Positions 1-6,011 of a stretch of DNA of 9,530 bases are shown piece by piece; position 1 is the stretch's first letter, and each line of letters begins with the position of its first letter. The DNA comes from Clostridiaceae bacterium (lineage in GTDB: Bacteria > Bacillota > Clostridia > Oscillospirales > Acutalibacteraceae), in assembly GCA_904501895.1 (NCBI GenBank), contig CAJGCX010000066.1:1-9530 (forward strand), read 5' to 3'. The notes beneath the pieces were generated by a model that saw only the letters and a program-made list of their open reading frames with translations, was not told the origin of the DNA and made no database searches. Position numbers and translations under genes: made by a program.

Positions 1-1
1 A

Positions 2-1060
2 ATTCTTTTACAGATTTGTGAGTGCTTAGGTAACGGACTAAAGATTTTATATGTTTCAGGTGAAGAGTCAGCGCATCAGATTAAGCTTCGTGCATCAAGG
101 CTCGGTGTTTCCACGGGTAATTTGTCAATTCTCTGTGAAACTGATGCTCAATATGTCTGTGAATATATTCAGTCTGAAAAGCCTGACCTTGTGATTGTTG
201 ACTCAATCCAGACAATGGAAATCACAGAGCTTAATTCCTCACCGGGAAGTGTAACTCAGGTTCGTGAATCAACAAATCTTTTCACAAGAACTGCAAAAAT
301 ATCAAATATTCCTGTTTTTCTTGTTGGTCACGTTAATAAGGACGGTAATATTGCAGGTCCTAAGGTCCTTGAGCATATTGTTGACTGTGTTCTTTACTTT
401 GAGGGTGACAGAAATACATCATACAGAATTTTAAGAGCAGTTAAAAACCGTTACGGTTCGACAAATGAAATCGGCGTGTTTGAAATGCTTGATAATGGAC
501 TTGTAGAGGTAGAAAATCCTTCATTAATGCTCATTTCAGGTAAACCACAGAATGTTTCAGGCACTTGTGTTGCTTGTCTTATGGAGGGCTCAAGACCAAT
601 TCTTGCAGAGGTGCAAAGCCTTGTTACTCCAAGTGGCTTCGGCAATCCTCGTAGAATGGCAACAGGTATTGATTATGGCCGTATGGCAATGCTTATTGCA
701 GTCCTTGAAAAACGTTGCGGTTATTTCCTTGGAAATATGGACTGTTATGCAAATGTTATCGGTGGACTTCATGTTGATGAAACTGCAGCAGATTTATCTA
801 TTGCACTTGCCATTGTATCAAGCTTAAAGGATGTTGTTGTGCCTGAAAAGACACTTGCATTCGGTGAAATAGGCTTGGCAGGGGAGATACGCTCTGTAAA
901 TTCCTGTGAGCAGAGAATTAAAGAAGCTTCTAAATTAGGCTTTGAAAAATGTGTTATTCCTTATCATAACTACGCAAAGCTTCCTAAATATCTCTTTAAT
1001 GAAATTGAAATTGTACCTGCAAAAAATATCAGACAAGCATTTGAGGCGATTATGAATTGA
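2..1060 (+). CDS. radA: DNA repair protein RadA, 5' end outside the window
   Basis: RadA is a RecA-like ATPase that helps process recombination intermediates, acting as a branch-migration helicase in the bacteria studied. The frame is open from base 2, so the protein continues from before the window; 352 residues are visible, and families of this kind usually have about 450. The first residues, ILLQI, are those that normally follow the Walker A motif, so the N-terminal zinc finger and Walker A lie just upstream. Seen here: YVSGEES and QIKLRASRLG near the start, Walker B VIVDSIQT around residue 67, the RadA signature KNRYG at 148-152, and a C-terminal Lon-protease-like domain with GGLHVDETAADLSIALA and FGEIGLAGEIR. 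The TTG at 122 is an internal leucine codon, not the start. The stop overlaps the start of the next gene, so the two are probably translationally coupled. Confidence 0.97.
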   Translation: MLLQICECLGNGLKILYVSGEESAHQIKLRASRLGVSTGNLSILCETDAQYVCEYIQSEKPDLVIVDSIQTMEITELNSSPGSVTQVRESTNLFTRTAKISNIPVFLVGHVNKDGNIAGPKVLEHIVDCVLYFEGDRNTSYRILRAVKNRYGSTNEIGVFEMLDNGLVEVENPSLMLISGKPQNVSGTCVACLMEGSRPILAEVQSLVTPSGFGNPRRMATGIDYGRMAMLIAVLEKRCGYFLGNMDCYANVIGGLHVDETAADLSIALAIVSSLKDVVVPEKTLAFGEIGLAGEIRSVNSCEQRIKEASKLGFEKCVIPYHNYAKLPKYLFNEIEIVPAKNIRQAFEAIMN

Positions 1061-1812
1061 GTGAAAAGTTCTTAAATAATCCTAATATTCCTGACAATAA
1101 AGTTACAACAGTATTTGCAGATATTGACGATACTGCCCTTAAAAACGCTTTTGATAAATTAGCTATAAAAGTCGTGAATGCAGTTGAAAATCCTTTTTTA
1201 GACACTCCTATATGCAAGCACGCAGATATATTAGGGAATTTTGTTGGGAAATCAACATTTTTAGTGGACAAACATCAGCTCGAGCTTTGTAGTTTTATTG
1301 AAAATAATGGTGGGAAAACTGTTTTTATAGATAATATTAAATCACCATACCCAAACGATTGTCTGTTGAATTTTGCAGATATTGGTGACTATATTATCTG
1401 TAATAGGTCCATTCTGACAGAGGAAATCAAAGAAATTCTTCCTCAAAAAGAGATTATTGATGTAAAACAAGGGTATTCTAAATGTTCTGTCTGTATCTGT
1501 AAAAGAAACACCATTATAACTGACGATATTTCAATCTATAACGCCGTTTCACAGTATGATAATATAAATTCATTACTTGTTGAAAAGGGGAGCGTACAGC
1601 TTAAAAAATACAACTATGGCTTTATTGGTGGTTGCTGTGGTCTTGTTGACAAAAACACCTTGCTTTTCAATGGCGATTTAAAAGCTCATTCAGACTTTGA
1701 CAAAATCAAAAATTTCCTGTATGATAATAATGTAAAATATATTGATATTAAAGGGAAGCCACTGACTGATATAGGAAGTATTATTCCGATTACTGAAAAA
1801 GACGGTGATTAA
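1057..1812 (+). CDS. DUF6873-like protein, possible GME-fold (pentein) enzyme
   Basis: This is a 251-residue soluble-looking protein with no signal peptide or membrane segment. From memory it resembles the DUF6873 family, which is annotated as having a guanidino-group-modifying-enzyme (pentein) fold; I could not search for it. Motifs that look conserved are HAD at 55-57, SPYPND at 96-101, QGYSKC at 138-143, TDD at 155-157, GFIGGCCG at 188-195, NGDLKAH at 205-211 and a C-terminal DIGSIIPI. It is cysteine-rich (143, 146, 148, 193, 194). Pentein hydrolases use Cys, His and acidic residues, so an enzymatic role is possible, but the substrate is unknown. The TTG start at 1057 overlaps the radA stop (TTGA), with GAGG at 1043-1046 as ribosome binding site. 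The next ATG begins one base after its stop, which points to one operon. Confidence 0.8.
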   Translation: MSEKFLNNPNIPDNKVTTVFADIDDTALKNAFDKLAIKVVNAVENPFLDTPICKHADILGNFVGKSTFLVDKHQLELCSFIENNGGKTVFIDNIKSPYPNDCLLNFADIGDYIICNRSILTEEIKEILPQKEIIDVKQGYSKCSVCICKRNTIITDDISIYNAVSQYDNINSLLVEKGSVQLKKYNYGFIGGCCGLVDKNTLLFNGDLKAHSDFDKIKNFLYDNNVKYIDIKGKPLTDIGSIIPITEKDGD

Positions 1813-1813
1813 A

Positions 1814-2002
1814 ATGAAAAAAGGTTATTTTATAGCATATCTCGGTGCAGCAGCAACAATGGGAATCGTTCTCTCAAATGCTAACAAAATGACAAAAAAA
1901 TATGGAGAATCTTTAAAGCCAAAAAAGAAACTCAACCCTGAAAAGCTTGCTCAGACAGCAGAAAAAGGCATTGATTTCGTAGCTAAAAAGATAGCTAAAT
2001 AA
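1814..2002 (+). CDS. Small one-helix membrane protein, unknown function
   Basis: This 62-residue protein begins at ATG 1814, one base after the previous stop. A GTG at 1805 in the same frame would add three residues and overlap the upstream gene; I prefer the ATG, although no strong Shine-Dalgarno sequence separates the two. Residues 5-20 (YFIAYLGAAATMGIVL) form a likely single transmembrane helix or uncleaved signal anchor. The rest is very basic, with clusters such as KPKKK and VAKKIAK. I do not recognise a family. The tight spacing suggests co-transcription with radA and the DUF6873-like gene, and a terminator hairpin closes this group. Its lysine-rich tail suggests a cytoplasmic, membrane-proximal or nucleic-acid-binding position, but that is inference. 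Confidence 0.7.
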   Translation: MKKGYFIAYLGAAATMGIVLSNANKMTKKYGESLKPKKKLNPEKLAQTAEKGIDFVAKKIAK

Positions 2003-2014
2003 TATTAATTTTCA

Positions 2015-2047
2015 GGCATCTCTGTTTTATGGAGATGCCATATTTTT
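2015..2047 (+). terminator. Intrinsic terminator-like hairpin after the small membrane protein gene
   Basis: A perfect 8-bp stem, GGCATCTC (2015-2022) with GAGATGCC (2032-2039), has a 9-nt loop and is followed by TATTTTT (2041-2047). The T-run continues straight into GGAG (2048-2051), the ribosome binding site of the gene at 2057. There is therefore no room for a promoter between this hairpin and that gene. Confidence 0.8.
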
Positions 2048-2056
2048 GGAGATATT

Positions 2057-3157
2057 ATGAACAAAGTAATTGTAATAGGTTGTCCGGGTAGTGGTAAAAC
2101 AACCTTTGCTGGAAAACTGAATAAATATACCGGATTGCCCTTATATTATCTTGATGCAATATGGCACAAGCCTGATAAAACTCATATTCCAAGAGAAGAA
2201 TTTGATGAAAGAATTGCTGAAATATTTACAACAGATAAATGGATAATAGATGGCAATTATAAACGTACTATTGAAATGCGACTCAAAGAATGTGACACTG
2301 TCTTTCTTTTTGATTTACCAACCGAAATATGTATTCAGGGTGCTACTGAACGAATTGGTAAAGACAGATATGATATGCCTTGGCTTGAAACAGAATTCGA
2401 CCCTGAATTCAGGCAATTTATCGAAGATTTTCCAAAAGACACTTTGCCATATATTTATGATTTACTTGAAAAATATAAAGACGAAAAACAGATAATTATA
2501 TTCAAATCAAGAGAAGACGCTGATAATTTCATTAGTAATTTAAAGCATAAATATTTAATCAAATATATTGAAAACAACATTTTCCCTGAATATTCAAAGA
2601 ATGATTCTGGTCATAATCTTGAGCATATAAAGTATGTAATTAACCGATGTATGAGGTTTTCAGAGCAATTTGATAATATTGACCCTGATATGCTTTATAC
2701 TATCGCTGCATTTCATGATATAGGCCATCATATTGATAAGAAAAATCACGAAAAACTGTCTGCTCAAATCTTTTATGAAAATGAAGATATGAAGCAATTT
2801 TTTACCGAAGAACAAAGAATTATCATTAAAGAGGGGATAGAAGACCACAGGGCTTCATCTGAAAACATTCCTCGTAGTGATTACGGTATAATAATTTCTT
2901 CTGCAGACCGTTCAACTGATGTTAATGATTTTCTTAAAAGAACTCATGCATATACAATGAAACATCAACCAAATCTTTCATTTGAAGAAATTATCCAACG
3001 TGCTTATAATCATACAAAGGATAAATATGGTGATTCAGGTTATGCAAAAAATTATGTTGTTGATGAAGAGTACATTAATTTTAAAAACCAGATAAATGAG
3101 CTAATCAACAATACAGAAAAATTTAAACAGCTCTATATAAAAGTAAATAATTTATAA
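2057..3157 (+). CDS. P-loop nucleotide kinase-like domain fused to an HD phosphohydrolase-like domain
   Basis: This 366-residue protein appears to be two enzymes in one chain. Residues 1 to about 165 resemble the small P-loop kinases often annotated as DNA topology modulation (FlaR-related) proteins: Walker A GCPGSGKTT at 8-16, then YYLDAIWHKPD at 30-40, KWIIDGNYKRT at 61-71 and VFLFDLP at 82-88. Residues from about 168 onward resemble HD-superfamily metal-dependent phosphohydrolases: GHNLEHI (H190 is a likely ligand), FHDIGHH with H220 and D221, EDHR with H264, and SSADR with D284. The substrates of both halves are unknown. GGAG at 2048-2051 lies 5 bases before the ATG. Terminators on both sides make it an isolated unit. 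An inactive kinase half is unlikely because the P-loop is intact. Confident on domains, not on function. Confidence 0.85.
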   Translation: MNKVIVIGCPGSGKTTFAGKLNKYTGLPLYYLDAIWHKPDKTHIPREEFDERIAEIFTTDKWIIDGNYKRTIEMRLKECDTVFLFDLPTEICIQGATERIGKDRYDMPWLETEFDPEFRQFIEDFPKDTLPYIYDLLEKYKDEKQIIIFKSREDADNFISNLKHKYLIKYIENNIFPEYSKNDSGHNLEHIKYVINRCMRFSEQFDNIDPDMLYTIAAFHDIGHHIDKKNHEKLSAQIFYENEDMKQFFTEEQRIIIKEGIEDHRASSENIPRSDYGIIISSADRSTDVNDFLKRTHAYTMKHQPNLSFEEIIQRAYNHTKDKYGDSGYAKNYVVDEEYINFKNQINELINNTEKFKQLYIKVNNL

Positions 3158-3164
3158 TTAACTT

Positions 3165-3208
3165 ATTCCATAAGTGCTTGATTTAACAGGCTCTTATGGA
3201 ATTTTTTT
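3165..3208 (+). terminator. Intrinsic terminator of the kinase-HD gene
   Basis: ATTCCATAAG (3165-3174) pairs with CTTATGGAAT (3193-3202). After one T-T mismatch the stem continues by five more pairs (3176-3180 with 3187-3191, one of them G-U) to a 6-nt loop. A run of seven T (3202-3208) follows. It starts 7 bases after the stop codon at 3157 and is a strong, standard terminator. Confidence 0.93.
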
Positions 3209-3234
3209 ATATGAAAACCTCAGGGGAAATAGTA

Positions 3235-3275
3235 TGTTGAAAACTTTCACTAATTGTTGACATTGTTGAAAACTT
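3235..3275 (+). repeat. 12-bp direct repeat around the -35 region of the 3257 promoter
   Basis: TGTTGAAAACTT occurs at 3235-3246 and again at 3264-3275, an offset of 29 bases. The second copy fills most of the spacer of the perfect promoter at 3257-3285, and the first lies just upstream of the -35 box. The positions fit a pair of binding sites for a regulator, but no regulator is identified. Confidence 0.7.
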
Positions 3276-3285
3276 ATGATATAAT
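3257..3285 (+). promoter_or_regulatory. Perfect-consensus sigma-A promoter
   Basis: TTGACA (3257-3262), a 17-base spacer and TATAAT (3280-3285) match the housekeeping consensus at all twelve positions. Transcription should start near 3292. No recognised gene begins close downstream: the next is the recombinase at 3896, about 600 bases away. The promoter may therefore make a small RNA or a long leader. Repeats overlap its spacer and start site, which suggests regulation. Confidence 0.85.
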
Positions 3286-3338
3286 TATACAAAATAAATA
3301 TTTTGTATCAAATAGGGGATAAGAAATTATACAAAATA
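3284..3338 (+). repeat. Inverted and direct repeats over the start site of the 3257 promoter
   Basis: ATACAAAATA (3287-3296) and TATTTTGTAT (3299-3308) form a perfect 10-bp inverted repeat with a 2-base centre, right at the predicted start of transcription. The 13-mer ATTATACAAAATA at 3284-3296 recurs exactly at 3326-3338, an offset of 42 bases or about four helical turns. As DNA this looks like an operator with three half-sites. As RNA, 3299-3308 can pair with 3329-3338. Confidence 0.75.
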
Positions 3339-3412
3339 CGGGAAATATGGGCTTTTTATGGTGTATTTCTCATTTTCAGCCCAAATTAGCTTTCCGGCAC
3401 TTGTGCAACGTA
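3292..3412 (+). ncRNA. Candidate structured RNA of unknown type
   Basis: This stretch lies directly downstream of the perfect promoter and is clearly richer in G and C than the DNA after it. Possible helices are 3299-3308 with 3329-3338 (10 bp, 20-nt loop containing AGGGG); an outer GGAAA (3341-3345) with TTTCC (3391-3395) enclosing TGGGCT (3348-3353) with AGCCCA (3378-3383); and a small GCAC/GTGC repeat at 3398-3405 (loop too short to be sure). No clear intrinsic terminator follows, so the 3' end is unknown. I do not recognise it as a known RNA family. It could also be simply the start of a long leader for the recombinase gene. Confidence 0.3.
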
Positions 3413-3541
3413 ATTCTGATAATTATTTAAATTTAATAAAATATTATTTATTTGGAATTATTTTAATTTACATTTAAATTATTTTACATTTTTATTTTTA
3501 TCATTAAAAAATCTTCTACTTTTATATTTTTCAAAAATTAA

Positions 3542-3599
3542 AATCCGATAACTTTTTTCTAAATGACCTAAGTATCGTTTCAAAAATTTCTATCGGATT
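3542..3599. repeat. 9-bp inverted repeat with a 40-base spacer
   Basis: AATCCGATA (3542-3550) and TATCGGATT (3591-3599) are perfect complements. No T-run follows, so it is not a terminator. The right arm ends 4 bases before the -35 box of the candidate promoter at 3604, so a regulatory site is possible. Confidence 0.5.
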
Positions 3600-3603
3600 G
3601 TAT

Positions 3604-3632
3604 TTGATTAAATTTATTGATTTTTGTATAAT
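3604..3632 (+). promoter_or_regulatory. Candidate sigma-A promoter for the recombinase gene
   Basis: TTGATT (3604-3609), a 17-base spacer and TATAAT (3627-3632) give a good sigma-A match. A start near 3639 would leave an untranslated leader of about 255 bases before the ATG at 3896. In such AT-rich DNA a TATAAT can arise by chance, but the -35 box and exact spacing support it. Confidence 0.5.
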
Positions 3633-3865
3633 AATTGCATATTTAAATTAATTTATAATACCTGAAGCTTATAAATGATTTATGTAATCAGATTAAGACT
3701 TAATTAAAATTTGTTCTGGTATCGGTCTGATAATCATATAATTTATTTTGAGTATTGATTTGCTTCACAGATTCTTATTAATTAATTTATTATACTCTAT
3801 TCAAAGCAAATACATCTAATATATTTATAATCGCACATATTATACACTAATAAAACCACACTATT

Positions 3866-3880
3866 GTGAAACAGTTTCAC
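3866..3880. repeat. 15-bp palindrome abutting the recombinase ribosome binding site
   Basis: GTGAAAC-A-GTTTCAC has perfect 7-base arms around one central base, and the GGAGG of the next gene (3881-3885) follows it directly. It could be a DNA operator, or in RNA a short hairpin (GTGAAA/TTTCAC, loop CAG) that limits ribosome access. Confidence 0.6.
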
Positions 3881-3895
3881 GGAGGTATCGAAAAT

Positions 3896-4885
3896 ATGAA
3901 AAGAATTAACTTTGTCGGATTACCCATTATAATCAAGGATTTTTTAGTTTATCTTGATGTTATTAAAAACAAATCCACATTAACTATTGAGGAATACAGC
4001 TCTGATTTACGACTTTTCTTTAAATTCCTTAAATATTACAGAGGCTTAGTCCCCTCTTCTATTGAGTTTGACGAAATTGATATCCTTGATATTGATGAAG
4101 AATTTGTAAGAAGCGTTACACTTAATGATGCTTACGCCTTCCTCTCCTACTGCAAAAACGAACGTGATAATCAGGAAGCAGCAAGAGCCAGAAAGGTTTC
4201 TTGTCTTCGTACATTCTTTAAATATCTTGATAAGCAGAAAAATATAATTGAAAGCAATCCTATGGAGGTTCTTGACTCTCCAAGATTAAAAAAATCTCTC
4301 CCCAAGTATCTGACACTTGAAGAGAGTATAAAATTACTTAAATCTGTTGACGGTAAAAACAAGGAAAGAGATTACTGTATCCTCGTTTTCTTCCTTAACT
4401 GTGGGCTTAGATTATCCGAATTAGTCAGCCTTAATTATAACGACATCCGTGATGACAATACTTTAAGAGTTACAGGTAAAGGTAACAAGGAAAGAACAAT
4501 TTACTTAAACGACGCTTGTCTCGACGCTTACGCACAGTATATGGCTGTTAGACCTGTTGACGGAGTTGCTGCAGCAGACAGAAGTGCTTTATTTTTAAGT
4601 AATCGTAATAAACGAATCAGCCCAAAAACTGTTCAGCATATAGTTTATGATGCACTTGAAAAATGTGGACTAGAGGGCTATTCAGTACATAAATTAAGAC
4701 ATACTGCAGCAACACTTATGTATCAGCACGGTAACGTTGACGTGCTTATTTTAAAGGACATATTAGGTCACGAAAACCTTGGTACAACTGAAATTTACAC
4801 TCACATTGTTGATGAGCAATTAAAGAAAGCCTCTGAATCAAATCCACTTTCTAATATTAAATTCAATAAATCTACTGAAGATTAA
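3896..4885 (+). CDS. Xer-type tyrosine recombinase
   Basis: This is a 329-residue site-specific recombinase of the XerC/XerD type, the class that resolves chromosome dimers at dif. An N-terminal SAM-like core-binding domain (about residues 8-115) is followed by the catalytic domain. All expected active-site residues are present: R172 in CGLRLSEL, K195 in TGKGNKER, H265 and R268 in HKLRHT, H292 in LGHENLG, and nucleophile Y301 in IYTH. I chose ATG 3896 because GGAGG (3881-3885) lies 10 bases upstream; an in-frame GTG at 3866 would put that site inside the gene. XerC/D proteins are usually near 300 residues, so this one is slightly long. In Bacillus xerD lies near spoIIM, and here spoIIM is the convergent neighbour, which favours a housekeeping Xer over a phage integrase. 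XerC versus XerD is not settled. Confidence 0.92.
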   Translation: MKRINFVGLPIIIKDFLVYLDVIKNKSTLTIEEYSSDLRLFFKFLKYYRGLVPSSIEFDEIDILDIDEEFVRSVTLNDAYAFLSYCKNERDNQEAARARKVSCLRTFFKYLDKQKNIIESNPMEVLDSPRLKKSLPKYLTLEESIKLLKSVDGKNKERDYCILVFFLNCGLRLSELVSLNYNDIRDDNTLRVTGKGNKERTIYLNDACLDAYAQYMAVRPVDGVAAADRSALFLSNRNKRISPKTVQHIVYDALEKCGLEGYSVHKLRHTAATLMYQHGNVDVLILKDILGHENLGTTEIYTHIVDEQLKKASESNPLSNIKFNKSTED

Positions 4886-5522
4886 ATTTAGTACCAACTG
4901 TCACTAATAATAGTGAATTTACTAAAATTGTAATCAGATTTATTCCCATTAAAATTGAATATCTTATAATATACAGCTTGATGGAAATATCATCGGCTGT
5001 ATTTTTATTTGTGAGAACATTCATTATCTTTCTGCTCATACAAACGCTTTCATTTGCAGAATAAATCTGTGATGTTGTTGTGATTATTACCATTGGATAA
5101 AGTAAAACAAGTAAAAACAAAATTCCTTTTAAACCGTATTCACAATACACAAATGAGCTGAAGAAACCGATAAATGCACCTTTGATAATAATAGGAATTG
5201 CAGTTAACGGTATTCCTATAAAGCTTGTTCCTAAAAAGAATATTGCAATGAAAAATATCAAATCAAATTTGCAAGAAAATTTAAACACTTCAATAAATGA
5301 ATTCTGTTGCAGATTTCCTAAAAAATCTTTACAAACATTTGTTATAAAATCATTTTCATAGGATTTATAAAACAGACATCCGGATAAAACTGATAAGATT
5401 ATAATAAGTAGAAAGAAAGCCTTTGTTATATCTGAATTTGATATTCTGCTTCTATTAATGGTCTTTTTAGGTATGTGTGGCTTGTAAAATTTCCTTTTTC
5501 TTAAAGATATTACCTTTGTCAT
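4872..5522 (-). CDS. spoIIM: Stage II sporulation protein M (SpoIIM)
   Basis: SpoIIM is the membrane anchor of the SpoIID-SpoIIM-SpoIIP complex, which remodels septal peptidoglycan while the mother cell engulfs the forespore. The 216-residue product has a basic, cytoplasmic-looking N-terminus (residues 1-30) and about five hydrophobic segments near 34-52, 86-101, 104-127, 132-154 and 186-212. Family-like motifs are FFLGTSFIGIP at 95-105, KGAFIGFF at 114-121 and YGLKGI at 129-134. AAGGA lies 8 bases before the ATG. It follows the TIGR04086-type gene by 19 bases and probably shares its transcript, so expression need not be limited to sporulation. Its TAG stop lies inside the end of the recombinase gene. 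The family also includes non-sporulation membrane proteins, so the role is likely but not certain. Confidence 0.87.
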   Translation of the reverse strand: MTKVISLRKRKFYKPHIPKKTINRSRISNSDITKAFFLLIIILSVLSGCLFYKSYENDFITNVCKDFLGNLQQNSFIEVFKFSCKFDLIFFIAIFFLGTSFIGIPLTAIPIIIKGAFIGFFSSFVYCEYGLKGILFLLVLLYPMVIITTTSQIYSANESVCMSRKIMNVLTNKNTADDISIKLYIIRYSILMGINLITILVNSLLLVTVGTKFNLQ

Positions 5523-5541
5523 ATAATCATTCCTTTTAATA

Positions 5542-5955
5542 TTATTTTCTACGTTTCATATTTGAACTAACGATTCCACCAATAAGGCTAAAAAACACTA
5601 TAAATAAATATAACAATAATGAAATAACTGATAAAATTCCGTCTGATGCAATCAACATAATTGATAATATAATCAGCAGATATGGAAATGAGCAAATTAA
5701 TCCTGAAACTATGCCACGAAAACGTAACAGCATGTATCCTGTAAATCCGCAGACAAAAGCACCGGATAAAACAGAAATAATAAAATAGATTGTTATAAAA
5801 TCATTTATTTCAGGTGATTTTGAAAGTATATAAGAAAATATTATTGATAAAAGCAACGATACACTTACTCCGATTAAGGATGATAGTAATATTCTTAAAA
5901 CAATGTTTATTGAATTATTTGCTTCAAAACGCTTTTTTATAATTTTTTTACCCAT
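5542..5955 (-). CDS. TIGR04086-type four-helix membrane protein
   Basis: This is a 137-residue hydrophobic protein with about four transmembrane helices (near 19-44, 52-76, 81-103 and 107-132) and basic ends (MGKKIIKKR, MKRRK). Size, topology and its place beside yajC match the clostridial TIGR04086 family, whose function is unknown. I chose ATG 5955 because GAGGG (5968-5964) lies 8 bases upstream; a TTG at 5976 would add seven residues but would include that site. The ribosome binding site forms one arm of the hairpin at 5963-5992, so translation or transcription may be controlled there. In some clostridia the SCIFF peptide gene is close to this pair; none fits in the gaps here. Confidence 0.78.
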   Translation of the reverse strand: MGKKIIKKRFEANNSINIVLRILLSSLIGVSVSLLLSIIFSYILSKSPEINDFITIYFIISVLSGAFVCGFTGYMLLRFRGIVSGLICSFPYLLIILSIMLIASDGILSVISLLLYLFIVFFSLIGGIVSSNMKRRK

Positions 5956-5992
5956 AAAAATATCCCTCACATTCAATTAAGAATATGAGGGA
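5956..5992 (-). terminator. Terminator-like hairpin between yajC and the TIGR04086-type gene
   Basis: On the minus strand, TCCCTCA (5992-5986) pairs with TGAGGGA (5969-5963); after one mismatch, ATTC (5984-5981) pairs with GAAT (5974-5971) around a 6-nt loop. TATTTTT (5962-5956) follows. The descending arm contains GAGGG, the ribosome binding site of the next gene, whose ATG starts at 5955. It may partly terminate yajC transcripts, or act as a translation switch. Confidence 0.7.
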
Positions 5993-6011
5993 ATCTTTAT
6001 TTTTATGATAA

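Larger units (their letters stand above)
3413..3865. other. Very AT-rich intergenic region before the recombinase gene
   Basis: No credible gene is seen on either strand. I count only 9 G or C in the 120 bases 3421-3540, far below the surrounding coding DNA, and 72 in the 420 bases 3421-3840. It contains a partly repeated AATTATTTTA/TACATTT stretch around 3461-3500, an inverted repeat (3542-3599), a candidate promoter (3604-3632) and a second inverted pair, ATTTGCTT (3758-3765) with AAGCAAAT (3804-3811). The pentamer TATCG or its complement appears at 3546, 3573, 3591 and 3720, and again at 3886 just after the recombinase ribosome binding site. Confidence 0.6.

Noticed and set aside
3347..3430. 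Small plus-strand reading frame of 27 codons from ATG 3347
   Set aside because: There is no good ribosome binding site and no recognisable peptide, and it overlaps the predicted RNA helices. A leader peptide cannot be excluded.
3866..3895. GTG at 3866 as start of the recombinase
   Set aside because: It would place the strong GGAGG (3881-3885) inside the gene; ATG 3896 is correctly spaced from it.
3896..4885. The tyrosine recombinase as an integrase of a mobile element
   Set aside because: No tRNA, attachment-site repeats, excisionase or cargo genes are seen. Its neighbours are core genes and the protein is Xer-like.
4901..4916. TCACTA/TAGTGA hairpin as terminator of the recombinase gene
   Set aside because: The 6-bp stem is AT-rich and only ATTTA follows, so it is too weak to call.
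5956..5976. TTG at 5976 as start of the TIGR04086-type gene
   Set aside because: It would include the GAGGG site that precedes ATG 5955 by 8 bases, and it lies in the hairpin loop.
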